Assembly (NCBI GenBank): GCA_045652835.1
Contig: JAZOLE010000112.1
Span: 1 to 32,525, forward strand
Direction of reading: 5' to 3'
From: SVQP01 sp045652835
GTDB taxonomy: Bacteria; Bacillota; Clostridia; Oscillospirales; CAG-272
DNA: 32,525 bases
Below are positions 1-7,777 of this stretch, piece after piece (position 1 is the stretch's first letter; every line of letters starts with the position of its first letter). Below the pieces are notes generated by a model, which was given only the letters and a program-made list of their open reading frames with translations, did no database searches and had not been told where the DNA came from. A program made the position numbers and the translations under genes.

Positions 1-1101
1 AGCGAGCAGACGCTCGTCCAGCTCAACCGTTTCCTCGGGAATCTTGGCATCGGGAACAAGCTTGCAAGCAATCTTTTCAAGCAAAGCGGTGATGGGGAAG
101 AAGATGGTAACGGCGAGTAAGCTGAAAATGGAGTGCGCAACGGCGATGCCGAATGCGTCGGTATAACTGTAAAGGAAGGTGTGAAGAGCAGTTCCCTCGG
201 CCGCAAAAATTGCCTTGATCACCCAGTAGATAGCAAGGAGCAGGGTGGCTGCGCAAATATTGAAGGTCAGGTGAACGACCCCAGCACGCTTTGCGTTTTT
301 GGTGGCGCCAATGGCGGAGAGCATTGCCGTAACGCAGGTGCCGATCTTGGCGCCGAGAATGACCGGTAGCGCGGCCGCATAGGTTACCCCGCCACTGTTG
401 GCAAGTGCCTGCAAAATACCGACCGATGCGGAGGAAGACTGTACGATCGCGGTCAGCACAGTACCTGCCAGAACGCCAAGGAAGGGATTTTCAAACATGA
501 CGAGAATTTCACCGAACTCGGGAATATGCTTGAGTACCGAAACGGCACCGGACATGACGTCCATACCCGTCATCAGCACGCCAAAGCCCAGCAAAATGTT
601 GCCAAGCTGCTTATATCTGTTCTTCTTTGCGAACATGGTAAAGCAAATACCGATCAGTGCAAGGATGGGCATCCAGAAATCGGGCTTGAGATACTGCAGA
701 CCTGCGGTAATACCTTCCGCGCCTGCCATTTCCATGCCCGTCATAGCGGTCAGCCATGCGGTGATTGCAGTACCGACGTTAGCACCCAAAATCACACCGA
801 CAGCCTGTGCCAGCGTCATGGTTGCCGAGTTTACAAAGCCTACGACCATAACCGTGGTTGCGGACGAGGACTGAATGATCAAGGTTACGCCAAGACCCAG
901 CAAAAAGCCCTTGAGCTTATTGGAGGTCATTTTACCGAGGATGGTCTTGAGCTTGTTGCCCGCGCTCTTTTTCAGACCGTCGCCCATGACGTCCATACCG
1001 AACAAGAACAGCGCAAGACCCAACAAAAGTTTGAGGATCATGTAGATATCAACGCTCTCATGTGTGATAACGGCGTGGAAATTGTTCAAAAAGTTTTGCA
1101 T
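1..1101 (-). CDS. Na/Pi cotransporter family protein (NptA/PNaS type), 3' end beyond window
   Basis: A sodium-coupled phosphate symporter of the inner membrane; 367 residues are visible and the C-terminus lies outside the window. The translation shows the two inverted repeats typical of the family: QSSSAT at about residues 77-82 and QSSSAS at about 221-226, each followed by a membrane stretch (VILGANVGT and VILGAKIGT). The N-terminus is hydrophobic from about residue 20, without a signal peptide. The start ATG at 1101 is chosen because GGGAAAGGAAC lies just upstream. It begins 36 bp after the HD-domain gene, so the two are probably co-transcribed from the promoter at 1831-1859. Bacterial members often end in a PhoU-like cytoplasmic domain; that part cannot be seen. 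Family assignment is firm; phosphate as substrate is inferred from the family. Confidence 0.9.
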   Translation of the reverse strand, partial: MQNFLNNFHAVITHESVDIYMILKLLLGLALFLFGMDVMGDGLKKSAGNKLKTILGKMTSNKLKGFLLGLGVTLIIQSSSATTVMVVGFVNSATMTLAQAVGVILGANVGTAITAWLTAMTGMEMAGAEGITAGLQYLKPDFWMPILALIGICFTMFAKKNRYKQLGNILLGFGVLMTGMDVMSGAVSVLKHIPEFGEILVMFENPFLGVLAGTVLTAIVQSSSASVGILQALANSGGVTYAAALPVILGAKIGTCVTAMLSAIGATKNAKRAGVVHLTFNICAATLLLAIYWVIKAIFAAEGTALHTFLYSYTDAFGIAVAHSIFSLLAVTIFFPITALLEKIACKLVPDAKIPEETVELDERLLA

Positions 1102-1137
1102 GTCAAAGTTCCTTTCCCGATCGTCAAGATCGATTCG

Positions 1138-1797
1138 TCAGATCAACATTTGTCCGTTTATATTCAACTTAAATTGTAACCCGAGCCTGTCCGCAGCCTT
1201 GCGGCACATGACCATTCTGCCAAGAAAGATTTCAAAATACGACATGACCGACGCCACGTCGGTATCGATATCCAAGGTCAGCGTCACGGTCTTTTTGTCC
1301 TTGTCAAGCAGCAGCTTGGACGAAGTAACCGAATAATTGACGCGGTCGTGAATATCAAAGGTAGCAAAGTCCTCGTTGCGCACACGCGTACGGCGTACGT
1401 CACTCTTGTCTGCCAAGATCAGCGCGGCAGACACGCCGTTGACAGGCACGCCCGTGCCCTCGTCGTGGTTGCCGATGGCGGTAACGATGGTGGCAATATC
1501 AGCAGGCGGCATGCCCAGGTGATCCAGGATTCGGAACGCCATGAGTGCACCGCTTTGCGAGTGGTCCACGCGGTTGACAAGGTTGCCGATATCGTGCAAA
1601 TATCCCGCAATGCGCGTCAGCTCCACCGTATGCGCATCGTATCCCAGCTCAACCAAGATATTGGCAGCCGTTTCGGACACGCGCGTGACGTGTGCAAAGC
1701 TGTGCTCGGTAAAACCAAGCGCACGCAGCGACTCGTCCGCACACCGAATATAGGTGCGGATCTCCTCGTTATGCTTCAAAGATTCATAGGTGATCAC
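1138..1797 (-). CDS. HD-domain metal-dependent phosphohydrolase
   Basis: A cytoplasmic hydrolase of the HD superfamily, 219 residues. The metal-binding pattern is visible: His in EHSFAHV (about residues 31-37), the HD pair in GYLHDIGN (about 65-72), a further His-Asp in AIGNHDEG, and Asp in LILADKSD. These match the H..HD..D arrangement of enzymes that cleave phosphomonoesters or nucleotides. The substrate cannot be read from sequence. The likely start is a GTG at 1797: GGAGG sits six bases before it and no better ATG exists. It is the first gene of a two-gene unit with the Na/Pi transporter, so a role tied to phosphate handling is possible but only suggested by position. Confidence 0.85.
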   Translation of the reverse strand: MITYESLKHNEEIRTYIRCADESLRALGFTEHSFAHVTRVSETAANILVELGYDAHTVELTRIAGYLHDIGNLVNRVDHSQSGALMAFRILDHLGMPPADIATIVTAIGNHDEGTGVPVNGVSAALILADKSDVRRTRVRNEDFATFDIHDRVNYSVTSSKLLLDKDKKTVTLTLDIDTDVASVMSYFEIFLGRMVMCRKAADRLGLQFKLNINGQMLI

Positions 1798-1830
1798 TAA
1801 ATTCCTCCGTAAAAACGCCTATTTGATTTT

Positions 1831-1859
1831 ATTTTATCATATTATGTTACTTTTGTCAA
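1831..1859 (-). promoter_or_regulatory. Sigma-A promoter of the HD / Na-Pi operon
   Basis: On the minus strand TTGACA (1854-1859) is followed after exactly 17 bases by TAAAAT (1831-1836). The start codon of the HD gene lies about 34 bases downstream. Confidence 0.75.
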
Positions 1860-1890
1860 CAATATTTTCGGTTGAGCACGGGAATTGGGC

Positions 1891-1926
1891 AAAAAAAGGG
1901 CGTCACAGGGGTACTCCCCTGTGACG
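1891..1926 (-). terminator. Intrinsic terminator after the MATE gene
   Basis: Perfect 11-bp stem (1901-1911 with 1916-1926, loop TACT) followed on the minus strand by GCCC and seven T residues. It stops MATE transcripts before the HD gene promoter. Confidence 0.9.
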
Positions 1927-1934
1927 CGCGATCT

Positions 1935-3347
1935 TTATACCGACTCCTTGTGCAACGGGCTCCATTTGCCCTTTGTAAAATATATCGAGAACATGCAGAA
2001 CAGCGCCAGATTATGCGCGATCATGCACGCCCATGCCGCCACCAAGGTGGGGTTGGGCAGGAGCAACAGGCACAAAAACGTACCGAAAATACGAATACCC
2101 CACATGCCAAGCACGTTGAAAACAAACGGCGTTTTGGTGTTTCCCACGCCCTGCATCATGCCCTCGGTAATGATGGTCACGCCATAGAACGGCTCGGACA
2201 GCGCCACCATGCGCAAAACGGTGGTGCCAAGCGAGATGACCAAGGGATCGGACGAGAACAGGCGCAGCATATGCGGTGCAAGCAAGAACAAAAGTCCCCC
2301 CGAGAGCACCATGAGCAGCACCTCGCAGACCAGCATCAGCCTGCCCAGATCCTTGAGCTTTTGCTTATCCTCGGCACCCACGCAATTGCCTGCCAATGTA
2401 GCGGCTGCCGCCTGCATACCAAAGCCGGGGATATAGAACGCCGACTCAACCGTATTGGCAAAGCCGTGCGCAGCGGTGGAAACGTCGCCAAGAGAATTGA
2501 TCATAGAAGCAAACACCACGTAACCAAACGAGGTGGCAAATCTTTGCGCCATGTTGGGCAGCGCAACCTTCAGGCAGGGGCGCAAAATTTCGCGATCGGG
2601 GCGCAAGCTCTGCCCGCGAGGAGAAATGACGGGATGACGCCACAGCGCAACCGTAATCAAAATTCCGCCTATGGCAAAGGCGATAGCACTTGCCACGGCA
2701 GCACCCACAACGCCAAGTCCTGCACCCGGGATCATCATAGGCAGCTGCGCACCGCCAAACCAAGGCAGCGCGACCGTTCTTGTGGGATAAATGAGCAAAA
2801 AGTTAAGCACCACGTTGACGATATTGACCACAATTCCCACGCGCATAGGCGTTTTGGTATCCCCTGCACCGCGCAGGACCGCACCGAAAATGATGGACGC
2901 GGCACGGAACAGCATGGGGGTATAGAGAATAAAGAAATACGTGGCAGCCGTGTTGCGAATATCCGGATCCACCTGCATCAGCACGGGTACGATGGGGGCA
3001 AGAGCAAGCGTGAGCACGGTAAACAAAATGCCGCCTACCAGCACCGCAAGCACCGCCTGCGCAGATGCGCGACGGCAACGCTCCTTGTCGCCTGCTCCCA
3101 TGGAGCGCGCGATATAGGACAAAAAGCCTACGCCAAGCGCAGATAGTGAGCTACCCACCAGCCATCCCACCGTGCTGGTTGATCCCACCGCAGCGGACGC
3201 CTGCGTTCCAAGCGAACCGACCATGGCGGTATCCACGTACTGCACTGCCGTGTGCATCAGCTGCTCAAGGATGGTAGGCAATGCAAGTGCGACCACCGTG
3301 GGAAGCAGCCCCCACTTTATATTTTTGAAAAATTTCTTTTTTATCAT
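1935..3347 (-). CDS. MATE family efflux transporter
   Basis: A multidrug/toxin extrusion pump of the inner membrane driven by Na+ or H+, 470 residues, the usual length for the family. About twelve hydrophobic segments fall into two homologous halves. The N-terminal stretch with ALPTILEQLMHTAVQYVDT and MVGSLG is the classic MATE opening, and the second half repeats it around residues 265-300 (LPNMAQRF, GDVSTAAHGFANT). ATG at 3347 is preceded by GGAG at ten bases. It is monocistronic, with its own terminator, and divergent from the GH4 gene. The substrate is unknown; Clostridia carry many MATE paralogues with no assigned drug. Confidence 0.92.
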   Translation of the reverse strand: MIKKKFFKNIKWGLLPTVVALALPTILEQLMHTAVQYVDTAMVGSLGTQASAAVGSTSTVGWLVGSSLSALGVGFLSYIARSMGAGDKERCRRASAQAVLAVLVGGILFTVLTLALAPIVPVLMQVDPDIRNTAATYFFILYTPMLFRAASIIFGAVLRGAGDTKTPMRVGIVVNIVNVVLNFLLIYPTRTVALPWFGGAQLPMMIPGAGLGVVGAAVASAIAFAIGGILITVALWRHPVISPRGQSLRPDREILRPCLKVALPNMAQRFATSFGYVVFASMINSLGDVSTAAHGFANTVESAFYIPGFGMQAAAATLAGNCVGAEDKQKLKDLGRLMLVCEVLLMVLSGGLLFLLAPHMLRLFSSDPLVISLGTTVLRMVALSEPFYGVTIITEGMMQGVGNTKTPFVFNVLGMWGIRIFGTFLCLLLLPNPTLVAAWACMIAHNLALFCMFSIYFTKGKWSPLHKESV

Positions 3348-3379
3348 AAACCAAACGCTCCAAATTTACAACTGTGACA

Positions 3380-3385
3380 ATTATA
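3380..3385 (-). promoter_or_regulatory. Probable extended -10 promoter of the MATE gene
   Basis: Minus-strand TATAAT preceded by TGA (extended -10, TGNTATAAT). No good -35 hexamer is present at 17 bases, so this is a weaker assignment than the other promoters in the window. Confidence 0.45.
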
Positions 3386-3448
3386 TCATAAAATTCATTT
3401 TCAGAAAAGCCCTTTACAACAAAAAAATAAAAATCTGCCAAAATCCTA

Positions 3449-3477
3449 TTGATTTTTTGCACAAAAGAAAGTATAAT
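3449..3477 (+). promoter_or_regulatory. Sigma-A promoter of the GH4 alpha-galactosidase gene
   Basis: TTGATT (3449-3454), 17-base spacer, TATAAT (3472-3477). The ribosome site AAAGGAG lies at about 3496-3502, just before the ATG at 3510. No clear operator dyad was seen. Confidence 0.75.
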
Positions 3478-3509
3478 AAAATCACTGATATTAGCAAAGG
3501 AGTACTATT

Positions 3510-4832
3510 ATGGCTAAGATTACATTTATGGGTGCGGGCAGCACCGTTTTTGCAAAGAACGTCCTTGGCGACGCTATGCTTACCCCCTGCCTGCATGACG
3601 CAGAAATTGCACTCTACGATATTGACGCTGATAGACTTGACGAATCCTATCTGCTGATCACCAAGCTCAACGAGAACATCAACGAAAATCGCGCAAAGAT
3701 CAGCAAGTATCTGGGCGTGGAGAATCGCAAGGATGCGCTGCGCGGTGCGGATTTCGTAGTTGATGCCATTCAGGTCGGTCTTTACGACCCTTGCACCATC
3801 ATCGACTTTGAAGTACCCAAGAAGTACGGTCTGCGCCAGACCATTGGCGACACCTTAGGCATTGGCGGTATCTTCCGTGCGCTGCGTACCATCGTGGTGC
3901 TCAAGGATTTTGCTGCGGATATGGAAGAGGTGTGCCCGAACGCTTGGTTCCTCAACTACACCAACCCCATGGCAATGCTGGCAGGCTATATGCAGAGATA
4001 CACCAAGATCAAGACCGTAGGTCTTTGCCACAGCGTACAGGTTTGCTCCGAAGGTCTGCTCAACCGCCTTGGCATGCAGGATAAGCTGGAAGGCAGAAAA
4101 GAAAAGATTGCGGGCATTAACCACATGGCATGGCTACTTGAAATTCAGGACAAGGACGGCAACGACCTTTACCCCGAGATCAAGGAGCGCGCAAAGGCTA
4201 AGAATGCAAACGAAAAGCATGACGATATGGTCCGCTTTGACTACATTGATAAGCTTGGCTACTACTGCACCGAATCCAGCGAGCACAACTCCGAATACAA
4301 CTACTTCTACATTAAGGAAAATCGCCCTGAGCTGATTGAAAAGTTCAACATTCCGCTGGACGAGTATCCCCGTCGCTGCGTCAACCAGATCGCATTCTGG
4401 GCTCAGCAGAAGGAAGAGCTGATGGCAGGCGGTAACATCACCCACACCCGTTCCCGCGAGTACGCTTCTCACATCATGGAAGCAATCCTGACCGATCAGC
4501 CCTACCGCATTGGCGGTAACGTGATCAACAACGGTCTGATCCCCAACCTGCCCGACGAGGCTTGCGTTGAAGTTTCCTGCATGGTTGACCGCACCGGTGT
4601 ACATCCCACCTACGCAGGTCCTCTGCCCCTGCAGCTTGCCGCTATGAACATGACCAATATCAACGTGCAGCTTCTGACCATTGAGGCAGCCGTTACCGGT
4701 AAGATGGAGCACGTATATCACGCTGCTATGATGGATCCCCACACCGGCAGCCAGCTCTCTACCGACGAGATCGTAGCGCTTTGCGACGAGCTCCGCGCCG
4801 CTCACGAGGCTGCGGGTTATCCGATCTTCTGA
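3510..4832 (+). CDS. melA: Alpha-galactosidase, glycoside hydrolase family 4 (MelA-like)
   Basis: A cytoplasmic, NAD+- and Mn2+-dependent enzyme that cleaves alpha-galactosides such as melibiose by the redox-assisted elimination mechanism of GH4; 440 residues, normal family length. The dinucleotide-binding motif is FMGAGSTVFAKN (residues 6-17). The metal-site motif is CHSVQ at 173-177, with His in GINHMAW (202-208). Among GH4 enzymes CHSV goes with alpha-galactosidases and CN[VI]P with 6-phospho-glycosidases, so a free galactoside is preferred; further stretches (TESSEH, PLDEYPRRCV, YHAAMMDPHT) also resemble E. coli MelA. It has no signal peptide. Start ATG is set by AAGGAG eight bases upstream. 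It is a single-gene unit without a transporter beside it. An alpha-glucosidase activity is the main alternative. Confidence 0.88.
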   Translation: MAKITFMGAGSTVFAKNVLGDAMLTPCLHDAEIALYDIDADRLDESYLLITKLNENINENRAKISKYLGVENRKDALRGADFVVDAIQVGLYDPCTIIDFEVPKKYGLRQTIGDTLGIGGIFRALRTIVVLKDFAADMEEVCPNAWFLNYTNPMAMLAGYMQRYTKIKTVGLCHSVQVCSEGLLNRLGMQDKLEGRKEKIAGINHMAWLLEIQDKDGNDLYPEIKERAKAKNANEKHDDMVRFDYIDKLGYYCTESSEHNSEYNYFYIKENRPELIEKFNIPLDEYPRRCVNQIAFWAQQKEELMAGGNITHTRSREYASHIMEAILTDQPYRIGGNVINNGLIPNLPDEACVEVSCMVDRTGVHPTYAGPLPLQLAAMNMTNINVQLLTIEAAVTGKMEHVYHAAMMDPHTGSQLSTDEIVALCDELRAAHEAAGYPIF

Positions 4833-4852
4833 TTTATCCCATAACACAAAAC

Positions 4853-4954
4853 ATCCGCCAACGGCATGCCGTTGGCGGATTTCATCGCTTTGCGATTTCA
4901 TCCACGAAAGTGGATTTCATCCGCTCCCGACAGGGGGCGGATTTCATTTTACAT
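4853..4954 (+). repeat. Four-hairpin repeat element, copy A (3' of melA)
   Basis: Four consecutive hairpins, each opening with ATC and closing with GAT, joined by TTC: 4853-4880 (13-bp stem), 4884-4896 (ATCGC/GCGAT), 4900-4915 (ATCCAC/GTGGAT, loop GAAA) and 4919-4942 (10-bp stem with one G-T pair, loop GACA), ending in TTTCATTTTACAT. It begins 20 bases after the melA stop codon. The same element occurs at 20957-21059 on the other strand. It may act as terminator or mRNA 3'-end stabiliser, or be a non-autonomous mobile repeat. Confidence 0.85.
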
Positions 4955-4960
4955 AGGCAA

Positions 4961-5076
4961 GGCGGAGGAGGAGGAGCAAGCCCCTCCCCTACCGATGGAC
5001 GGTTTGGAAATCCTGACCTATGGAATTGGAAAACTATAATATCGGGCGGTAGGGGAGGGGCTTGCTCCTCCCGCCC
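4961..5076. repeat. Long inverted repeat (25-bp perfect arms), MITE-like
   Basis: Arms 4970-4994 and 5047-5071 are perfect reverse complements (GGAGGAGCAAGCCCC... with its complement) around a 52-base centre, and pairing continues imperfectly into GGCGG/CCGCCC. No ORF or transposase is inside. It looks like an intergenic palindromic repeat of the kind scattered through Clostridia genomes; copy number elsewhere cannot be judged here. Confidence 0.7.
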
Positions 5077-5089
5077 ACACAAAAAACGT

Positions 5090-5113
5090 AAGGCTCGGCG
5101 TTTGCCGAGCCTT
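5090..5113 (-). terminator. Terminator of the four-paralogue membrane operon
   Basis: Stem AAGGCTCGGC / GCCGAGCCTT with a four-base loop; minus-strand reading continues ACGTTTTTTG, and the plus strand has TTTTT, so it can work in both directions. The 24-base core is identical, on the matching strand, to the terminator after manA at 19536-19559. Confidence 0.85.
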
Positions 5114-5121
5114 TTTCGTAT

Positions 5122-5901
5122 TCAATTTTGCGTTTTCTTACGGCTTGCCACGAATAGGGCGATGGGGGTCAGCCCCGTGACCGCACCAATGACTGTCAAA
5201 ATCATGGCGACCTTGCTTTCAAAATACGAGCGCAGCACCTTATAATAGCAAACGCCGCAAAGCGTGCGAACAATTGCCAAGAGCACAACGCCCACAAGCA
5301 AGCACACCGCGCCCACGATGGGCAGCGCGACCATGACAAGCGCGAACAACTCGGAAGAGATCAGATTCAACAGCAATGCGGGAAGGGCTATCAGCACCAG
5401 CAGCACGTACGCAAGGGATGCAAGGATGGTCACCACGCGCGAATCGGCACCGCCCAAAGCACGGTTTGATGATTCTATGAGCATGGCAAACACCTGCGTT
5501 CCCGGCACACCGATGATGCCGATCAGCAGCACAGCCGCCGTAATCGGGATCAGCACGCAGCAGCAAATGAACAAAAGTCTGCCCCACAGGCGTCGCTTGC
5601 CCTGTGTGCCGTGCACCGCGTCGCTCCGCTCGGCAAGCTTGCCAATGACAAAATACCGCGCAAAGGGCAGGCATGCCATGGTGCGGATATTGCGCCACGC
5701 GCCTTGCTTTTTGGCAATTTTGGCAAGCGCGAGAGAACCAAGCACATATCCCACAAGCCCACAAATGCAGGTTGCCAGAATGGACATGAGTACGCCTGAA
5801 ACGATGATCAAAAACGCCTCGGTACTCAGCTCAATATCCTCCCAATGTCCGTAAAGGAACGAGCCGAGACCCGGATATTCTCTGATAATGTCGTAAACCA
5901 T
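5122..5901 (-). CDS. Membrane protein of the tandem IAKK/IPYA paralogue family (member 4)
   Basis: An integral membrane protein of unknown function, 259 residues with about five hydrophobic segments. After the first segments it carries LALAKIAKKQGAWRNIR then ACLPFARYFVIGKLAERSD, a divergent form of the block shared by the neighbouring genes at 6244 and 6893 (IAKK, then xxxIPYAxxYxLGxxAE). The frame is open to 6123, but ATG at 5901 is chosen because AGGAGG precedes it and the upstream residues are non-conserved shadow of the previous gene. It lies 13 bases behind the small paralogue and is last in the operon, followed by a strong terminator. There is no recognised domain name; function is not known. 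Confidence 0.8.
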   Translation of the reverse strand: MVYDIIREYPGLGSFLYGHWEDIELSTEAFLIIVSGVLMSILATCICGLVGYVLGSLALAKIAKKQGAWRNIRTMACLPFARYFVIGKLAERSDAVHGTQGKRRLWGRLLFICCCVLIPITAAVLLIGIIGVPGTQVFAMLIESSNRALGGADSRVVTILASLAYVLLVLIALPALLLNLISSELFALVMVALPIVGAVCLLVGVVLLAIVRTLCGVCYYKVLRSYFESKVAMILTVIGAVTGLTPIALFVASRKKTQN

Positions 5902-5914
5902 ATGTCCTCCTATA

Positions 5915-6193
5915 TCAGCCCTTGGCGAGCGCTTTTGCAGGGATGACGGCTGCGCCGTCGCACATCTCAAAGTCCGCCTCTTGTGCGGATACCTTTTGCG
6001 CACGCGGCTTGAAGAAGGAGACGTTGAGCAGCGCGGGAACCCACGCACGCTTGGGCGCGCAGGCGTCGGTTTGCTCAGCAATACGATACAGCGCGTAGCG
6101 CAAGGCAACGCAAGCAATTGCAATGCCGCCCAAAATCATCAGTGGCAGGATCACAACGATAAAGACAATGAGAAAAATGATCAAACCGACCAT
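5915..6193 (-). CDS. Short member of the tandem membrane paralogue family (member 3, truncated)
   Basis: A 92-residue protein with one strong N-terminal membrane segment (residues 2-34) followed by YALYRIAEQTDACAPKRAWVPALLNVSFF, which aligns with the GLYRIAKKL...FLAWIPYA block of its upstream neighbours but lacks the C-terminal membrane half. It has its own ribosome site (AAAGGAGC before ATG at 6193) and is spaced like the other operon genes, so it is probably translated. It could be a shortened paralogue in decay or a small partner protein. Function unknown. Confidence 0.65.
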   Translation of the reverse strand: MVGLIIFLIVFIVVILPLMILGGIAIACVALRYALYRIAEQTDACAPKRAWVPALLNVSFFKPRAQKVSAQEADFEMCDGAAVIPAKALAKG

Positions 6194-6243
6194 AACTTGC
6201 TCCTTTCCACAGATTCACCAAGCTCCCAACCTTGCAGCCAAAC

Positions 6244-6879
6244 TTAATCGTTATAGGTAATCATCACGTTCTCGATGTACTCTTTCTCTATATCGTTAGG
6301 CTGGCGGAAGCTTGCCACAAGCGTAATAATAGCCTGCACGTTGAACACGATGCCCACGATAAAGAGCACGATGTTGACCGTTTCGGGGAAAAATTCACGG
6401 TAGATCTTCCAGCGGCAGATGCTATCCAGCACCAAGGGCGCGTAGGCAAGCACCATAACCAAAAGGGACGAAAGCAGAGCGATCAAAACGCCGATCATAG
6501 GGAAAAAGGAACAGATAAAATTGACAGTATAAAGCACCACCATAATTGCCATGGCACCAAGCGTGCCAAACAGCACGATCTTTGCCCAAGGACGCGGGAA
6601 AACCTTACCGCTGCGCTCATCGCATCGCTCAGCTACTGCGCCAAGCGTGTAATACTGCGCATAAGGAATCCATGCAAGAAAAGCGTTTTCCACGCACAGC
6701 TTTTTGGCAATGCGATAAAGTCCCCAGCAAAACAGCACGTAATGGACCAGTGCAACCACGCAAGCGACCGCAGCCACGATCAATACAATGATCAGCACAG
6801 TGGAAAGAGGTATTCCTTCTGTGCTTACGTCCGCGCCACCAATGATATCAGAGGGAGGGGGTGTGAAAATATTTTCCAT
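6244..6879 (-). CDS. Membrane protein of the tandem IAKK/IPYA paralogue family (member 2)
   Basis: A 211-residue membrane protein of unknown function. A short extracytoplasmic or linker N-terminus is followed by a membrane segment (about residues 25-50), the signature GLYRIAKKLCVENAF then LAWIPYAQYYTLGAVAERCD, then three more hydrophobic segments and a short charged tail. ATG at 6879 is preferred over the upstream in-frame ATG because AAAGGAG precedes it by nine bases. Its ribosome site overlaps the stop codon of the upstream paralogue, showing tight coupling. It is closest in pattern to the gene at 6893-7609. Confidence 0.82.
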   Translation of the reverse strand: MENIFTPPPSDIIGGADVSTEGIPLSTVLIIVLIVAAVACVVALVHYVLFCWGLYRIAKKLCVENAFLAWIPYAQYYTLGAVAERCDERSGKVFPRPWAKIVLFGTLGAMAIMVVLYTVNFICSFFPMIGVLIALLSSLLVMVLAYAPLVLDSICRWKIYREFFPETVNIVLFIVGIVFNVQAIITLVASFRQPNDIEKEYIENVMITYND

Positions 6880-6892
6880 AATGTTATCTCCT

Positions 6893-7609
6893 TTACATAT
6901 AAATTTTATAGTTGTTTGCTTCCGCTTCCTCAGCTGCCCTGACAGCATTCGTCTTCAAGAAGCCCACGACAAAGAGCAGCACGGCAACCAGACCGGAGAG
7001 CGGAGCTAAGATGGCAAGGATAACGGCAAGCACGTTGCCCATAAACTCCTTGCAAATGCTCAACAGGCAACGCCCTGTCATGAAGAGCAGGATCAGCGAG
7101 GAGCACTCCAAAAGCAGCGCTACGAGCACTGAAATCACGGGGTGGGAGGAAAGCAAAAATAAGATGCTTGCCTGTACGATGGGCAAACCGATCCCCAAGC
7201 CAATGGTGGTACACAGCAAGATACGGCCCCATTTCCAAGCCTTTTTGCCGTTTCGCATCATGCTCTGCTCGGCACATTTACCCAACAGATAGGTGCGTGC
7301 GTACGGAATCCATGCAAGGAATCGATGCTTGACGCCCAGCTTTTTGGCAATTTTGGAAAGTCCGATACCGCGCATCAAGTAGGCCGCGATCGCTATCATC
7401 GCTACCGCAATCACCACCACGGCAAGCACTGCCAAAATAATACCGCCAATGGCAAGGCCACCGATCGCAGCAAGTACAAGCGTGACAAGCGCGATCAAAG
7501 ATTCAACAGAAAATTCTGCGATCGCGTTCGAGATCGCATCCAAAAGACCGGATTGTTCCAACCAGTCAATAATCGGCTCAATGCCGGTAAAGTTGATTTC
7601 AGGATTCAT
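6893..7609 (-). CDS. Membrane protein of the tandem IAKK/IPYA paralogue family (member 1, operon leader)
   Basis: A 238-residue membrane protein of unknown function, first gene of the four-gene array. The N-terminus carries an amphipathic stretch (EPIIDWLEQSGLLDAI), then a long glycine/alanine/valine-rich hydrophobic region, then the family signature GLSKIAKKLGVKHRF and LAWIPYARTYLLGKCAEQS, and three further hydrophobic segments. ATG at 7609 is taken with AAAGGAAG about ten bases upstream; an in-frame ATG at 7627 is an alternative. A near-perfect promoter lies at 7650-7678. The signature suggests a conserved cytoplasmic loop between two membrane segments; no enzyme motif is seen. Confidence 0.82.
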   Translation of the reverse strand: MNPEINFTGIEPIIDWLEQSGLLDAISNAIAEFSVESLIALVTLVLAAIGGLAIGGIILAVLAVVVIAVAMIAIAAYLMRGIGLSKIAKKLGVKHRFLAWIPYARTYLLGKCAEQSMMRNGKKAWKWGRILLCTTIGLGIGLPIVQASILFLLSSHPVISVLVALLLECSSLILLFMTGRCLLSICKEFMGNVLAVILAILAPLSGLVAVLLFVVGFLKTNAVRAAEEAEANNYKIYM

Positions 7610-7649
7610 GCAAAATCCACTTCCTTTCATGTGACAATTCACCAGTTTT

Positions 7650-7678
7650 ATTATACCACACTGCTATGGGCTTGTCAA
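7650..7678 (-). promoter_or_regulatory. Sigma-A promoter of the membrane paralogue operon
   Basis: Minus strand TTGACA (7673-7678), 17-base spacer ending TGG, TATAAT (7650-7655): a consensus promoter with extended -10. Confidence 0.85.
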
Positions 7679-7701
7679 GAAAAAACTTTGCTGTCAGCCC
7701 C

Positions 7702-7730
7702 TTGCAAGTGCGCGTACTTTATGATATAAT
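7702..7730 (+). promoter_or_regulatory. Sigma-A promoter of the PlsY-like / methyltransferase / glycosidase operon
   Basis: TTGCAA (7702-7707), 17-base spacer, TATAAT (7725-7730). The leader then holds a 7-bp hairpin (7742-7748 with 7754-7760) placed directly against the ribosome site AAGGAG at 7761-7766. Confidence 0.75.
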
Positions 7731-7777
7731 GTATGTAAGTATCGGGCGGTGCACGCCCGAAAGGAGACGACTTTATT

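Noticed and set aside
1872..3146. Open frame of 424 codons on the plus strand across the MATE gene
   Set aside because: Antisense shadow; the opposite strand has the MATE fold motifs, a promoter and a terminator.
5902..6123. Longer N-terminus for the membrane protein at 5122
   Set aside because: The extension overlaps the previous gene, is Arg/Ser/Pro-rich without homology to its paralogues, and the ATG at 5901 has AGGAGG.
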